A program made the translations under genes and the position numbers. Below, piece by piece: positions 1-5,455 of a stretch of 5,866 nt of DNA (the stretch's first letter is position 1; each line of letters begins with the position of its first letter). Origin of the DNA: an uncultured Pseudomonadota bacterium (lineage in GTDB: Bacteria; Pseudomonadota; Gammaproteobacteria; Burkholderiales; SG8-39); assembly GCA_903864555.1 (NCBI GenBank), contig CAIPGJ010001080.1:1-5866 (forward strand). Direction: 5' to 3'. The notes under the pieces are model-generated. The model saw only the letters and a list, made by a program, of their open reading frames with translations. It ran no database searches and had not been told where the DNA came from.

Positions 1-55
1 GCGGCAAGGGATGATGGACAGGGATGGCTACACCCGGCTGGCCAAAATCCCCCCG

Positions 56-96
56 CGCGACTGCGTCGCGTCGGCCCCCTTTGACAAGGGGGTTTT
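56..96 (+). terminator. Tandem hairpins with T run, rho-independent terminator
   Basis: Two perfect stem-loops stand back to back. The first pairs CGCGAC (56-61) with GTCGCG (65-70) around a three-base loop. The second pairs CCCCCTT (75-81) with AAGGGGG (86-92) around the loop TGAC and is followed directly by TTTT (93-96). The second has the standard layout of an intrinsic terminator on the plus strand. It would end transcription of a gene lying off the left edge; one plus frame closes with TGA at 12-14, but too little is visible to call that gene. On the minus strand there is no T run, so it should act in one direction. Confidence 0.65.
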
Positions 97-170
97 CGCC
101 CGCAGCCCTGCCGCGCTTGCTTCCCCGGAATTCGGCGAAGAACCTTTGACAAGGGGGTTGACACCCGCAG
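78..170. repeat. Direct repeat of terminator motif, 65-base spacing
   Basis: A 17-base exact repeat, CCTTTGACAAGGGGGTT, occurs at 78-94 and 143-159. After a four-base mismatch both copies continue with CCCGCAG (99-105 and 164-170), so the repeat unit is about 28 bases with 24 identities. Only the first copy has the full CCCCCTT arm; in the second the left arm is cut to CCTT, which leaves a weak four-pair stem and no T run. This suggests local duplication followed by decay of one terminator, or two members of a dispersed intergenic repeat. The rest of 1-254 shows no gene; a 63-codon open frame from 11 to 202 runs straight through the terminator and is not credible. Confidence 0.6.
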
Positions 171-254
171 CGGTTGCCGCCGACCAGCCGCAGTCATTCT
201 GATCAAATTCAGATGATACATACCGTCATCATTGGCTATAAACAGCCATTGTGA

Positions 255-974
255 TCAGCCACCTGCCGCCTCTGCAGCCACCGCCTCCACCACCGCCATC
301 GCACCGGTGCGCTTCAACAACACCACCCCCACGCCAATGACCCACATCGTGACGATGAGGTTGCTGAACATGCCGGTGGCCATGGCGATGTCGGAATAGC
401 CCATGTGCGCCTCTACCAGCGACGAAGCGATGGCACACAGGCCGCCGACCATGCCCAGCACGGCCAGCCAGACCACCACGCCCCGGATCAGGATGGCGAT
501 GCCATAGAGCACCACCGTGAAGCCAAAGAGCATGCCCAGCAGACTGTCCAGGCCGACCTCCACCTGGCGCACGGCGAAGGCGGCCTCGAACACCGCTGAC
601 TGCGCAGCGCGCGGCGCCACGGCCAGGTGGTCCACCATGAACTTGAGGGCGATGCCATCCACCGCCTGCAGCACCACGCCCAGCGCCAGGCACACCAGCA
701 CCGATGCGCCTGCGAGCATGGCCCACACGCCTGCGCGTCCGGCGCGCAGCCGCCAGGTGAGCGCAAGGCAACCCGTGCCCACCAGCAGGAACCCGAGCAG
801 TTGCAGCAGGTGCTTGACCACCCGGAAATCATCACGGGCGTATTCGGCAAACACCGCGGCCGCCTCGGCCGGATGGGCGCGCGTGGATTGCAGCGCCGTG
901 GCGATGATGATCAGGACGATGCCGGCCAGCGCGGCATAACCGCCAACACGGGAGAAATGGGAATCAGAGGACAT
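255..974 (-). CDS. Six-helix inner-membrane protein, function unknown
   Basis: The 239-residue product is mostly hydrophobic, with membrane segments near residues 11-30, 53-73, 82-105, 142-164, 166-185 and 200-220. Short polar loops carry the charged residues, and the tail after KR (221-222) is Ala-rich. No catalytic motif or transporter signature is visible. The six-helix layout and length resemble uncharacterised families such as DUF4386, but I cannot confirm membership. The ATG at 974 is supported by AAGGTG six to nine bases upstream, a good ribosome binding site. A second minus frame over 229-771 and plus frames here are shadows with arginine-rich translations. The gene lies 141 bases after the flavoprotein gene on the same strand, so it could be co-transcribed, though it may have its own promoter. 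It is complete, with TGA at 255-257. Confidence 0.8.
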   Translation of the reverse strand: MSSDSHFSRVGGYAALAGIVLIIIATALQSTRAHPAEAAAVFAEYARDDFRVVKHLLQLLGFLLVGTGCLALTWRLRAGRAGVWAMLAGASVLVCLALGVVLQAVDGIALKFMVDHLAVAPRAAQSAVFEAAFAVRQVEVGLDSLLGMLFGFTVVLYGIAILIRGVVVWLAVLGMVGGLCAIASSLVEAHMGYSDIAMATGMFSNLIVTMWVIGVGVVLLKRTGAMAVVEAVAAEAAGG

Positions 975-1115
975 GACACACCTTGTTGTCTGGACAGTTC
1001 ACGGGAGAAGCAGGCATCACCACGATGGGACGGGGCATTGGAAGGACGGACCAGCGCGGCAAGGCTGCCATCGAAGGGCGCCGCATCACACTGCGGACAA
1101 GCACACGGCTCACGA

Positions 1116-1595
1116 TCAGTCGGCCGCCCCGCCGGCCGGCCGCCACCACTGCACGTCATCGATGGCGCCCACCACCTGATAGGTCTCCACCGTGACACGG
1201 ACCAGGGCGCAATCCGGCGAACCGAGGAAGACCTCCAGGTCAGGATGCCGTTGCAGATGCGCGACACGCAGGGCCTCGCGCTCGGCAGCATCCACCTCGC
1301 GCGCCTGGCCCAGCGCCGTCAGCACGAAACCGTCCAGCGTGCCCGCGCCCGCCAGCCCGGGCACATCCGTGCGGCGCCCGTCCACGAATACCGACACCTT
1401 GCTGTTGCTGGCGAGGTTGCGGTACTTGCGCGTGTCGCGATAAGTGGCAAACAGCAGCTCGCCCAGTCCCACCATCGGGGTGATGGCCACCAGGCTGGAA
1501 TGCGGCTGGCCGTCGCGCTCGGTGGCGAGCACGGCAAAGCGCCTGGCCTGCAAAGCCGCTTCAACGCGCGCCTGGATGTGGTGCTGAGCGTTCAT
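1116..1595 (-). CDS. Pyridoxamine 5'-phosphate oxidase family protein (FMN-binding split barrel)
   Basis: The 159-residue product matches the small PNPOx-like flavin-binding split-barrel family. Residues 20-36 (FAVLATERDGQPHSSLV) form the typical first strands, in which a short N-terminal helix is followed by a 'LAT...G.PH.S.V' pattern. Residues 57-70 (KYRNLASNSKVSVF) are the conserved 'K..NL..N..VSV' element that lines the flavin phosphate site, and strands around 88-100 and 130-142 complete the barrel. Such proteins bind FMN, F420 or heme and usually act in the cytoplasm as oxidoreductases; the substrate cannot be read from sequence. Length is normal for the family. I chose ATG at 1595 because homology begins there; the open frame continues upstream to 1865 with arginine-rich, non-conserved sequence. 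No strong ribosome binding site precedes it. An imperfect palindrome lies 52 bases upstream. Confidence 0.82.
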   Translation of the reverse strand: MNAQHHIQARVEAALQARRFAVLATERDGQPHSSLVAITPMVGLGELLFATYRDTRKYRNLASNSKVSVFVDGRRTDVPGLAGAGTLDGFVLTALGQAREVDAAEREALRVAHLQRHPDLEVFLGSPDCALVRVTVETYQVVGAIDDVQWWRPAGGAAD

Positions 1596-1646
1596 GCTGT
1601 GCCGTATCGGATGAGAAGGCTGGAAGTCTACAGGCTGGCGCGGCGC

Positions 1647-1664
1647 GCGCGAATGCATTTGCGC
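1647..1664. promoter_or_regulatory. Imperfect palindrome upstream of the flavoprotein gene
   Basis: GCGCGAATG (1647-1655) is followed directly by CATTTGCGC (1656-1664), its reverse complement except for one position. It sits 52 bases before the ATG at 1595, between that gene and the methyltransferase stop, where an operator could lie. Nothing shows which protein would bind it, and short palindromes arise by chance in GC-rich DNA. Confidence 0.2.
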
Positions 1665-1717
1665 CGGGCCGGTGGATGGGCGGACGACAGCGTACCGGCG
1701 CCCCCGCCCCCCCCGCT

Positions 1718-2257
1718 TCAGGCCACGGGTGTGACGGGCTTCTCGGCGACCAGGTTCAGGCTGATCGCCACACCCTTGTACGCCAGGGTGCTGGTGTCCT
1801 CGAACAGGCCGAAGCGCTCCACCCGGCGCAGGTTCACGAAGCCCGAGGCCTTGAGGAAAATGCACAGGAAGTCCTCGTTCAGCCCCACCATGTGATAGTC
1901 GTAGCGGTCCACATGGCCGCCGAAAAGCATGCGCATCACGGCATAGCGCTCCTCCACGGCCAGACGCTCACGGTCGAGCAGCAGCGCGGCCAGCACGTCC
2001 AGGTCAGGCACGCTGACCAAGAGGCGCCCGCCGGGCACCAGCACGCGGTTCCATTCGGTCAGCGTGTCGCGCAGTTCGCCCTTGTAATCCAGGTGCTCCA
2101 CCACATGCGAGGCATACACCCTGGAGAAGGTATGGTCGGCAAAGCGCGAGAGGTCATTGGCATTGCCGACATGGTCCACGCAGGGCGCGGGATTGGCGTT
2201 GAGCACTTCCCAGCCCTCGGCGCGCTCGGTCCCGCCGATATGCAGTTGTCTGGTCAT
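1718..2257 (-). CDS. Class I SAM-dependent methyltransferase
   Basis: The 179-residue product is a compact Rossmann-fold methyltransferase of the kind annotated 'predicted SAM-dependent methyltransferase' (COG4627-like). It begins almost at motif I (LHIGG, residues 5-9, where most relatives have LxxGxG). WEVLNANP (16-23) resembles the segment with the acidic ribose-binding position, but no clear acid is visible there. The YASHVVEHLDY block (48-58) corresponds to the 'S..EH' motif, and RVLVPGGRLLVSVPDL (71-86) is the usual post-motif II/III segment. The later GGHVDRYDYHMVGLNEDFL (113-131) is typical of this subgroup. The substrate is unknown; relatives often sit in surface-polysaccharide or lipid contexts, which is not evident here. 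Length is short but complete. ATG at 2257 is chosen because homology starts immediately after it; a GGAG lies 12 bases upstream, which is rather far. It diverges from the SOUL gene. Confidence 0.82.
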   Translation of the reverse strand: MTRQLHIGGTERAEGWEVLNANPAPCVDHVGNANDLSRFADHTFSRVYASHVVEHLDYKGELRDTLTEWNRVLVPGGRLLVSVPDLDVLAALLLDRERLAVEERYAVMRMLFGGHVDRYDYHMVGLNEDFLCIFLKASGFVNLRRVERFGLFEDTSTLAYKGVAISLNLVAEKPVTPVA

Positions 2258-2286
2258 GCGGCGGTGCCGCTCCGGTGAAGGTTCAT

Positions 2287-2315
2287 GGCCGGGACTATAT
2301 CGGATCGTCCGGATC
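2287..2315 (-). promoter_or_regulatory. Candidate promoter of the methyltransferase gene
   Basis: On the minus strand TATAGT (plus-strand 2294-2299) matches the -10 consensus at five of six bases and would start transcription near 2287, about 30 bases before the ATG. No good -35 is found at normal spacing. Instead a direct repeat, CGGATC at 2301-2306 and 2310-2315, occupies that place and could be a regulator site. This is inferred from motif position only. Confidence 0.28.
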
Positions 2316-2453
2316 AGCGCGGCGACGGGGCCTGAACCTCGATGCGCGCGGGCAGCACCGCGACGGCGGCGGCAGTGGCCCAGGCCTCGACCCTGCTGGA
2401 CCGGGCGCCAGACGGACTCCCGGCGCACACTACGATACCGCACCTGATTGGCG

Positions 2454-2496
2454 CCATAATCCAGCCACTATCAAGCACTCCCGGGGCTTGTCCCCG
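2454..2496 (+). promoter_or_regulatory. Candidate -10 box and leader hairpin of the SOUL gene
   Basis: CATAAT at 2455-2460 matches the -10 consensus at five of six bases; no convincing -35 lies 16-18 bases upstream. A start near 2467 would give a leader of about 40 bases. That leader contains a small hairpin, CGGGG (2482-2486) pairing with CCCCG (2492-2496) around CTTGT, which ends nine bases before the ATG. No ribosome binding site is visible between hairpin and ATG. Confidence 0.25.
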
Positions 2497-2505
2497 CACA
2501 CCACC

Positions 2506-3255
2506 ATGACGATCAACCCAGCAATCCTGCTCCCATCCGCCGTGCGTCGAAAACGGTGGCTGGCCATGGCCATGTCCATGGTAACGGCCGTGGCCGTGGC
2601 CATGGTCGCGGCTGGATTCATTCCTGGCGAGGAAGCAATGGCAATCGAGGAACCGGCATTCGAAACGCTGGAAACAATCGGCGACATCCAGATACGCCAA
2701 TACCCCCCGGTCATCGTGGCCGAAACCTTCGTGGATGGCGACCTGGGTGCGGCCTCGAGCAGCGGCTTCCGCCTGATTGCCGACTACATCTTCGGCAACA
2801 ACCTGTCCGTGGGCGGCGCTGCAAGCCCGCCATCGGCAAAGATCGCCATGACGGCGCCGGTCACCGTCGAACCCGCAGCACGTTCGGAGAAGATCGCCAT
2901 GACCGCCCCGGTGAACATCGAACCGCAGGGTAATACCGCGAGCGGGTTGATGCAGGGCCGGCGCTGGCGCGTCCAGTTCACGATGCCCGGCGCTTACACC
3001 ATGGCCACCCTGCCCAAACCACTGAACGCCGCGGTCACGGTGAGGCAGGTGCCGGGTGCACGCACCGCAGCGCTGGTCTTCTCAGGGTTCGCTGGCGAAG
3101 AAAAGGCCCAACAGAAAACCGACGAACTCCTTGCCTGGCTCAAAAAGCACAACCGGAAAGCCATCGCCACCCCGCAACTGGCCCGCTACAACCCGCCCTG
3201 GACACTGCCCTTCCTGCGAAGGAACGAAATCCTGGTGGAAATCGCTGTGCCTTAA
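2506..3255 (+). CDS. SOUL/HEBP-family heme-binding protein, exported
   Basis: The 249-residue protein belongs to the SOUL heme-binding family. The N-terminus has a basic RRKR (14-17), then a hydrophobic stretch (about 18-38) and AMA (44-46), which looks like a signal peptide cut before IEEP or an uncleaved membrane anchor, so the protein should face the periplasm. The SOUL domain follows: ETIGDIQIRQYPPVIVAET (56-74) is the typical opening; KIAMTAPV occurs twice (112-119 and 129-136), a known family feature; RWRVQFTMP (153-161) and TLPKPLN (168-174) lead into the second half; YNPPWTLPFLRRNEILVEI (228-246) is the standard C-terminus. Relatives bind heme or porphyrins; the physiological role in bacteria is unsettled. 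The ATG at 2506 gives a normal signal sequence; upstream in-frame sequence is low-complexity. It appears to be a single-gene unit. Confidence 0.9.
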   Translation: MTINPAILLPSAVRRKRWLAMAMSMVTAVAVAMVAAGFIPGEEAMAIEEPAFETLETIGDIQIRQYPPVIVAETFVDGDLGAASSSGFRLIADYIFGNNLSVGGAASPPSAKIAMTAPVTVEPAARSEKIAMTAPVNIEPQGNTASGLMQGRRWRVQFTMPGAYTMATLPKPLNAAVTVRQVPGARTAALVFSGFAGEEKAQQKTDELLAWLKKHNRKAIATPQLARYNPPWTLPFLRRNEILVEIAVP

Positions 3256-3263
3256 CACCCGGG

Positions 3264-3295
3264 GCCGGGATGCTGCAATGGCCTGCCATCCCGGC
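3264..3295. terminator. Strong stem-loop after the SOUL gene
   Basis: GCCGGGATG (3264-3272) pairs perfectly with CATCCCGGC (3287-3295), starting eight bases after the TAA of the SOUL gene. The 14-base loop can pair further (GCA 3275-3277 with TGC 3284-3286). There is no T run on either side, so this is either a terminator helped by other factors or an mRNA 3'-end stabilising hairpin. Its right arm touches the presumed IS3-type fragment, so it could also be a scar of that element. Confidence 0.4.
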
Positions 3296-3366
3296 TGATG
3301 CGCAAGCCTCACCGCCTCACGGCGACATGCATCCGTGAAGACTTTTGTTTGACGCTGCTTCGTCAT
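3289..3366 (-). pseudogene. Remnant of an IS3-type transposase OrfA N-terminus
   Basis: On the minus strand an ATG at 3366 opens a stretch beginning MTKQRQTKVFTDACRREAVR and continuing LAHQPG. This resembles the first 25 or so residues of IS3-family OrfA proteins, which begin with a basic 'M.K.R..F...F..EAV.L' pattern before the helix-turn-helix. After about residue 26 the resemblance stops, and the frame runs antisense through the SOUL gene, so only a fragment of the orf remains. The expected helix-turn-helix and all of OrfB are missing. The match is short, so chance similarity is possible. Confidence 0.35.
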
Positions 3367-3465
3367 CCCAACACCTGTCCGGGCAAGATGGTTGGCTTCA
3401 AAACCGGTGGGCAGTTTTTGTGGGTAACTCGGCTTCGATGAGTCACCCCCTGAAAACCCGAGGCG

Positions 3466-3494
3466 CAGAAAAAGCAAAGCCGGCTTGCGCCGGC
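3466..3494 (-). terminator. GNRA-loop terminator on the minus strand
   Basis: Read on the minus strand, GCCGGC (3494-3489), loop GCAA, GCCGGC (3484-3479) is followed by TTTGCTTTTTC. A six-pair GC stem with a GNRA tetraloop and a T-rich tail is a good intrinsic terminator. It could catch readthrough from higBA, whose last codon is 625 bases upstream, or be a relic of an earlier gene. On the plus strand the right side is CTCTGC, with no T run. Confidence 0.5.
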
Positions 3495-3961
3495 CTCTGC
3501 TGCCAAACTCAACGCCGAAAGCGCAAATCACTGGCGCCATGGTCTACGCCGATGTCGCCCGGCTTCTCATCCGCCACGACGACGAAACCATCGATCACCG
3601 CGTGATGCTCGCGCAATTGCGCCAGGCCGGGGTCAGCCTCGTCGTGTTTGAGCTGGTGCAGGGCTCCCTGTGCCTGCCCGACCGGCGCAGCACCGGCAAG
3701 GGCATGGTGGCGGGCGGGGCGATCTCGCCCTTGCTGGGCGGCTTGTATCTCACGCTGCTTGATCGGGCGATGGAGGGTCTGTGCCAGAAAGGCTGGATTC
3801 GCACCCAGCGGTACATGGACGACACCGTCATCTTCGCCAGCACCCGCCACACACTCAAGGCGGCCATCAAACGCCTGTACGCCGTGCTTGAGACACTCAA
3901 ACTCACCATCCATCCGGACCAACGTGATATCGGCAAAACGGTACGGCGCAGCCCTCGATGA
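3485..3961 (+). pseudogene. Truncated reverse transcriptase (group II-intron/retron-type fragment)
   Basis: This 158-codon open frame keeps the middle of a reverse transcriptase. GMVAGGAISPLLGGLYL (residues 73-89) is the RT4 block, with the usual 'PQG' replaced by 'VAG'. RYMDDTVIFA (108-117) is the catalytic YxDD block. The following residues up to LKLTIHPDQRDIGKT (139-153) match the RT6 region, where relatives continue with 'RGFDFLGY'. Upstream, ETIDHRVMLAQL (34-45) resembles the end of the RT3 'DV...YYxxIDH' motif, but the segment between DV and IDH is too long and lacks the aromatics. RT1 and RT2 are absent, and the frame breaks at TGA 3959-3961 before the thumb and any maturase domain. 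No intact start is evident; the nominal TTG at 3485 lies in a terminator hairpin. It should be inactive. The source could be a group II-like or retron-like element. Confidence 0.7.
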
Positions 3962-4118
3962 TGAGTTGCTGATTGAGTATCGGCAATTCGACGACAGCCA
4001 CGCTTGCACCGCCCGGCCGCGGGCGGGGGGTGCCAATGCGGCAATCAGGTGGAACGCAAGAGCGAGGGGGCAAAACCGGCTCAGTCAGCAAGCGTTTTTC
4101 TCTGCGAATCACCCAGGG

Positions 4119-4433
4119 TCAGGGCACGCTGTGCTCGTTAGCACCTTCAAATGGCTGGATACGCGCAATGAGCCTGCCCGCTGCGTCTTGCGCACACTGA
4201 ACGTCATAGTTGCTTTGCAGGTTTTGCCAAAACTGGTGCGTGGTGTTGAAGAACCTCGCCAGCCGCAGCGCAGTATCAGCGGAGATGCCACGCCGTTCGC
4301 GCACGATCTCATTGATGCGCGCAGGCGTGACGTTGAGCGCGCGCGCAAGGGCATTGCTGGAAAGTCCCAGCGGAATCATGAACTCCTCCCGCAATTGCTC
4401 ACCAGGATGAATGGGGGGCAGTTTCTTGCTCAA
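4119..4433 (-). CDS. higA: HigA-family antitoxin, XRE helix-turn-helix
   Basis: This is a 104-residue antitoxin that binds HigB and represses the operon. The N-terminus LPPIHPGEQLREEFM (5-19) is the family hallmark. The helix-turn-helix spans about 24-46 (LSSNALARALNVTPARINEIV), followed by RERRGISADTALRLARFF (46-62) and QFWQNLQ (67-73), all typical of HigA. The start is probably TTG at 4433: AGGAG lies seven bases before it, while a TTG two codons earlier (4439) leaves only one base after the AGGAG. Relatives also begin MSKKLPP. The gene starts 14 bases after the higB stop, in the toxin-first order typical of higBA. The C-terminus after about residue 76 is less conserved. Codons are less GC-rich than in the left genes, which fits acquisition by transfer. 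Confidence 0.9.
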   Translation of the reverse strand: MSKKLPPIHPGEQLREEFMIPLGLSSNALARALNVTPARINEIVRERRGISADTALRLARFFNTTHQFWQNLQSNYDVQCAQDAAGRLIARIQPFEGANEHSVP

Positions 4434-4447
4434 GTTCAAACTCCTGT

Positions 4448-4726
4448 TCAGTGGTCGTCCACAATTTCAACATCCTTCGGGCCTTGGGGCGTCCACACAA
4501 AACACACACGAAACTGAACGTTGTCGCGGATGCTATGTTGCCCTTGGCGGTTGCCGCGCAGGGCTTCCAGCCTGTTGCCGGGCGGAGACGCCAGATCGCG
4601 CAACCCGCCGGCGGCGTCCAATTGATCCAGCTTGCGCCGCGCCACAGCCTCAATGCTTATCCATCTTGCAACACGGCGCCGCTGCTGCAGCGATTCAGTG
4701 TCGACGCATTTGAAGGACTGAAACAT
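4448..4726 (-). CDS. higB: HigB toxin, RelE/HigB-family mRNA interferase
   Basis: The 92-residue toxin matches the RelE-fold HigB family, which cleaves mRNA on the ribosome. FKCVDTESL (5-13) and RVARWISIEAVARRKLDQLDAA (18-39) form the N-terminal strand and helices. PPGNRLEALRGNRQGQHSIR (48-67) and QFRVCFVW (71-78) are the conserved core, and the ending DVEIVDDH (85-92) carries the usual C-terminal acidic and His residues. One difference is F72, where relatives normally have Trp (QWRICF). ATG at 4726 is chosen because homology begins at MFQSF; the frame extends 24 codons further with no family likeness and no good ribosome binding site. It is intact and followed 14 bases later by higA, forming a functional-looking operon. 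Confidence 0.92.
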   Translation of the reverse strand: MFQSFKCVDTESLQQRRRVARWISIEAVARRKLDQLDAAGGLRDLASPPGNRLEALRGNRQGQHSIRDNVQFRVCFVWTPQGPKDVEIVDDH

Positions 4727-4955
4727 AAGAGCCCATAAGATCGCACTTCGATATGCCATCCAAAAAATCCTGCTGTAATGCATGTAACAGGCGCGCATTA
4801 CCGCCTAAAGGGTGGGGGATGAGACGCCCATGCATTTTCGCCGTCCGCAACACGGCCAGGCTTTCCCCATAAAGATCAGCAGGTGTTTCCGGTGACTCAA
4901 AAACCAGCGCCACAGCGTCTTCAATCGCCAGTTGCAAGGGCTTGTATGCCTTCAC
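4695..4955 (-). CDS. Possible small ORF or gene fragment upstream of higB
   Basis: An 86-codon frame from GTG (4955) to TGA (4695) reads like real protein for its first 70 or so residues. It is balanced and helix-prone, with IEDAVALVF, LYGESLAVLRTAK and GGNARLLHALQQDFLDGI. I do not recognise the family. No ribosome binding site precedes the GTG. The last ten codons overlap the start of higB in another frame, and the 5' end coincides with the point where the plus-strand antitoxin fragment begins. It may therefore be an interior piece of a larger gene cut at both ends by rearrangement, or simply an open frame over the higBA promoter. Codon use resembles higB rather than the left genes. Confidence 0.3.
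   Translation of the reverse strand: MKAYKPLQLAIEDAVALVFESPETPADLYGESLAVLRTAKMHGRLIPHPLGGNARLLHALQQDFLDGISKCDLMGSYVSVLQMRRH
4773..4790. promoter_or_regulatory. Possible HigA operator upstream of higB
   Basis: The 18 bases CTGTAATGCATGTAACAG have complementary ends (CTGT and ACAG) around an ATGCAT centre and lie 47-64 bases before the higB ATG. HigA proteins repress their own operon through inverted repeats near the promoter, so the position fits. The inner bases do not pair fully, and no good -35/-10 pair was found, so this is only a candidate. Confidence 0.22.
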
Positions 4956-5124
4956 TGGTGGTCATCGGCGGGTTTCACGTGCCGCCGTGCTGGACTGGAA
5001 GGCCAAGCATCAGGTGACTGGCAAGGCCGCTGACCTGCGTACTAATGGCCAAAAGGCCGGCGCCTACACGGGCGCCGAAGCGGACGCGCTACGCCGCGTC
5101 AAAGCGATTTCCAGGAATCGGTAA
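4942..5124 (+). pseudogene. 5'-truncated winged-HTH antitoxin (partner of PIN toxin)
   Basis: The frame gives 60 residues, of which TGGHRRVSRAAVLDWKAKHQ (from about residue 5) is the recognition helix and wing of an excisionase/MerR-like helix-turn-helix; relatives have 'GGHRR' or 'GTHRR' at this point. The first half of the domain, the helix-turn-helix proper, is missing. The remaining KAADLRTNGQ...RVKAISRNR would be the toxin-binding tail. The stop TAA (5122-5124) is six bases before GTG and nine before ATG of a PIN-domain toxin start, the classic antitoxin-toxin spacing. The break near 4950 coincides with the 5' end of the minus-strand ORF, suggesting a rearrangement junction. The nominal TTG start at 4942 is not credible. 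Excisionase-type antitoxins of this kind pair with VapC50-like PIN toxins. Confidence 0.55.
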
Positions 5125-5133
5125 CGCTCAGTG

Positions 5134-5455
5134 ATGGATCGCCACCCACTCTCCCCCGGTGGCAAAAACCTGGTTATTTTTGATGCGTGTGTGCTGTTGC
5201 CATCTCGGCTGTCGGATGTGTTGTTTGACTTGATGCTCGAAGGCCTCTAGCAAGCTGGGCATCGAAGTCATCAAGGCTGGTGCGTTCTTGGAGCGGCTGT
5301 TTGATGCAGCGCCGGACAGAACATGTCTGGCGATTGCAAAGTCGCTCAGTGACTTGAAAAAAACGCCGTACTCAAAAGCGGAACTGCTAGCCGCACTGCG
5401 TCTTCATGGCGCGAAAGCGACGGCGGAGGGTCTAAAACAAAGGCAATTCGGATGA
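5134..5455 (+). pseudogene. PIN-domain toxin with internal deletion (VapC50-like)
   Basis: Two pieces of one gene are visible in different frames. The first (5134-5250, 38 codons, ending TAG) contains NLVIFDACVLLPSRLSDVLF, the first strand of a PIN domain with its catalytic Asp at residue 17. The second (about 5252-5455, ending TGA) reads KLGIEVIKAGAFLERLF, then DAAPDRTCLAIAKSLSDL, KTPYSKAELLAALRLHG and AKATAEGL. It matches the C-terminal helical part of the larger PIN toxins of the VapC50 type. The expected protein is about 190 residues, so roughly 80-90 residues, including the remaining acidic catalytic residues, are gone at the junction near 5249-5252. PIN toxins are Mg-dependent RNases; this one cannot be active. 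ATG 5134 (or GTG 5131) follows the antitoxin remnant by a few bases. Confidence 0.65.

Noticed and set aside
158..163. TTGACA as a -35 promoter box
   Set aside because: It belongs to the repeated terminator motif and has no -10 box at 16-18 bases downstream.
11..202. 63-codon plus-strand open frame at the left edge
   Set aside because: It runs through two hairpins and a T run and has no ribosome binding site or recognised sequence.
627..1895. 422-codon plus-strand open frame
   Set aside because: It is antisense to the membrane protein and the flavoprotein, is rich in His, Arg and Gln with no motif, and results from high GC in the opposite coding strand.
2342..2509. 56-codon plus-strand frame ending on the SOUL ATG
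   Set aside because: Its low-complexity Ala-rich translation, the absence of a ribosome binding site and its overlap with the candidate SOUL promoter make it unlikely.
2839..2903. 14-base DNA repeat AAGATCGCCATGAC, 51 bases apart
   Set aside because: It encodes the double KIAMTAPV motif that is normal for SOUL proteins, so it is not a separate repeat element.
3422..3448. Imperfect inverted repeat GGGTAACTC / GAGTCACCC, checked as an intron or integron site
   Set aside because: It has one mismatch and a nine-base loop, with no domain V, attC or retron structure around it; left unassigned.
3509..4036. 175-codon minus-strand open frame opposite the reverse-transcriptase fragment
   Set aside because: It mirrors the RT frame, has no recognisable motif, and the sense strand carries clear RT4 and YMDD blocks.
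3648..4517. 289-codon plus-strand open frame
   Set aside because: It covers the RT fragment in another frame and higA antisense. The piece at 3925-4080 was considered as a frameshifted RT continuation, but the expected FDFLGY and thumb sequence is not there.
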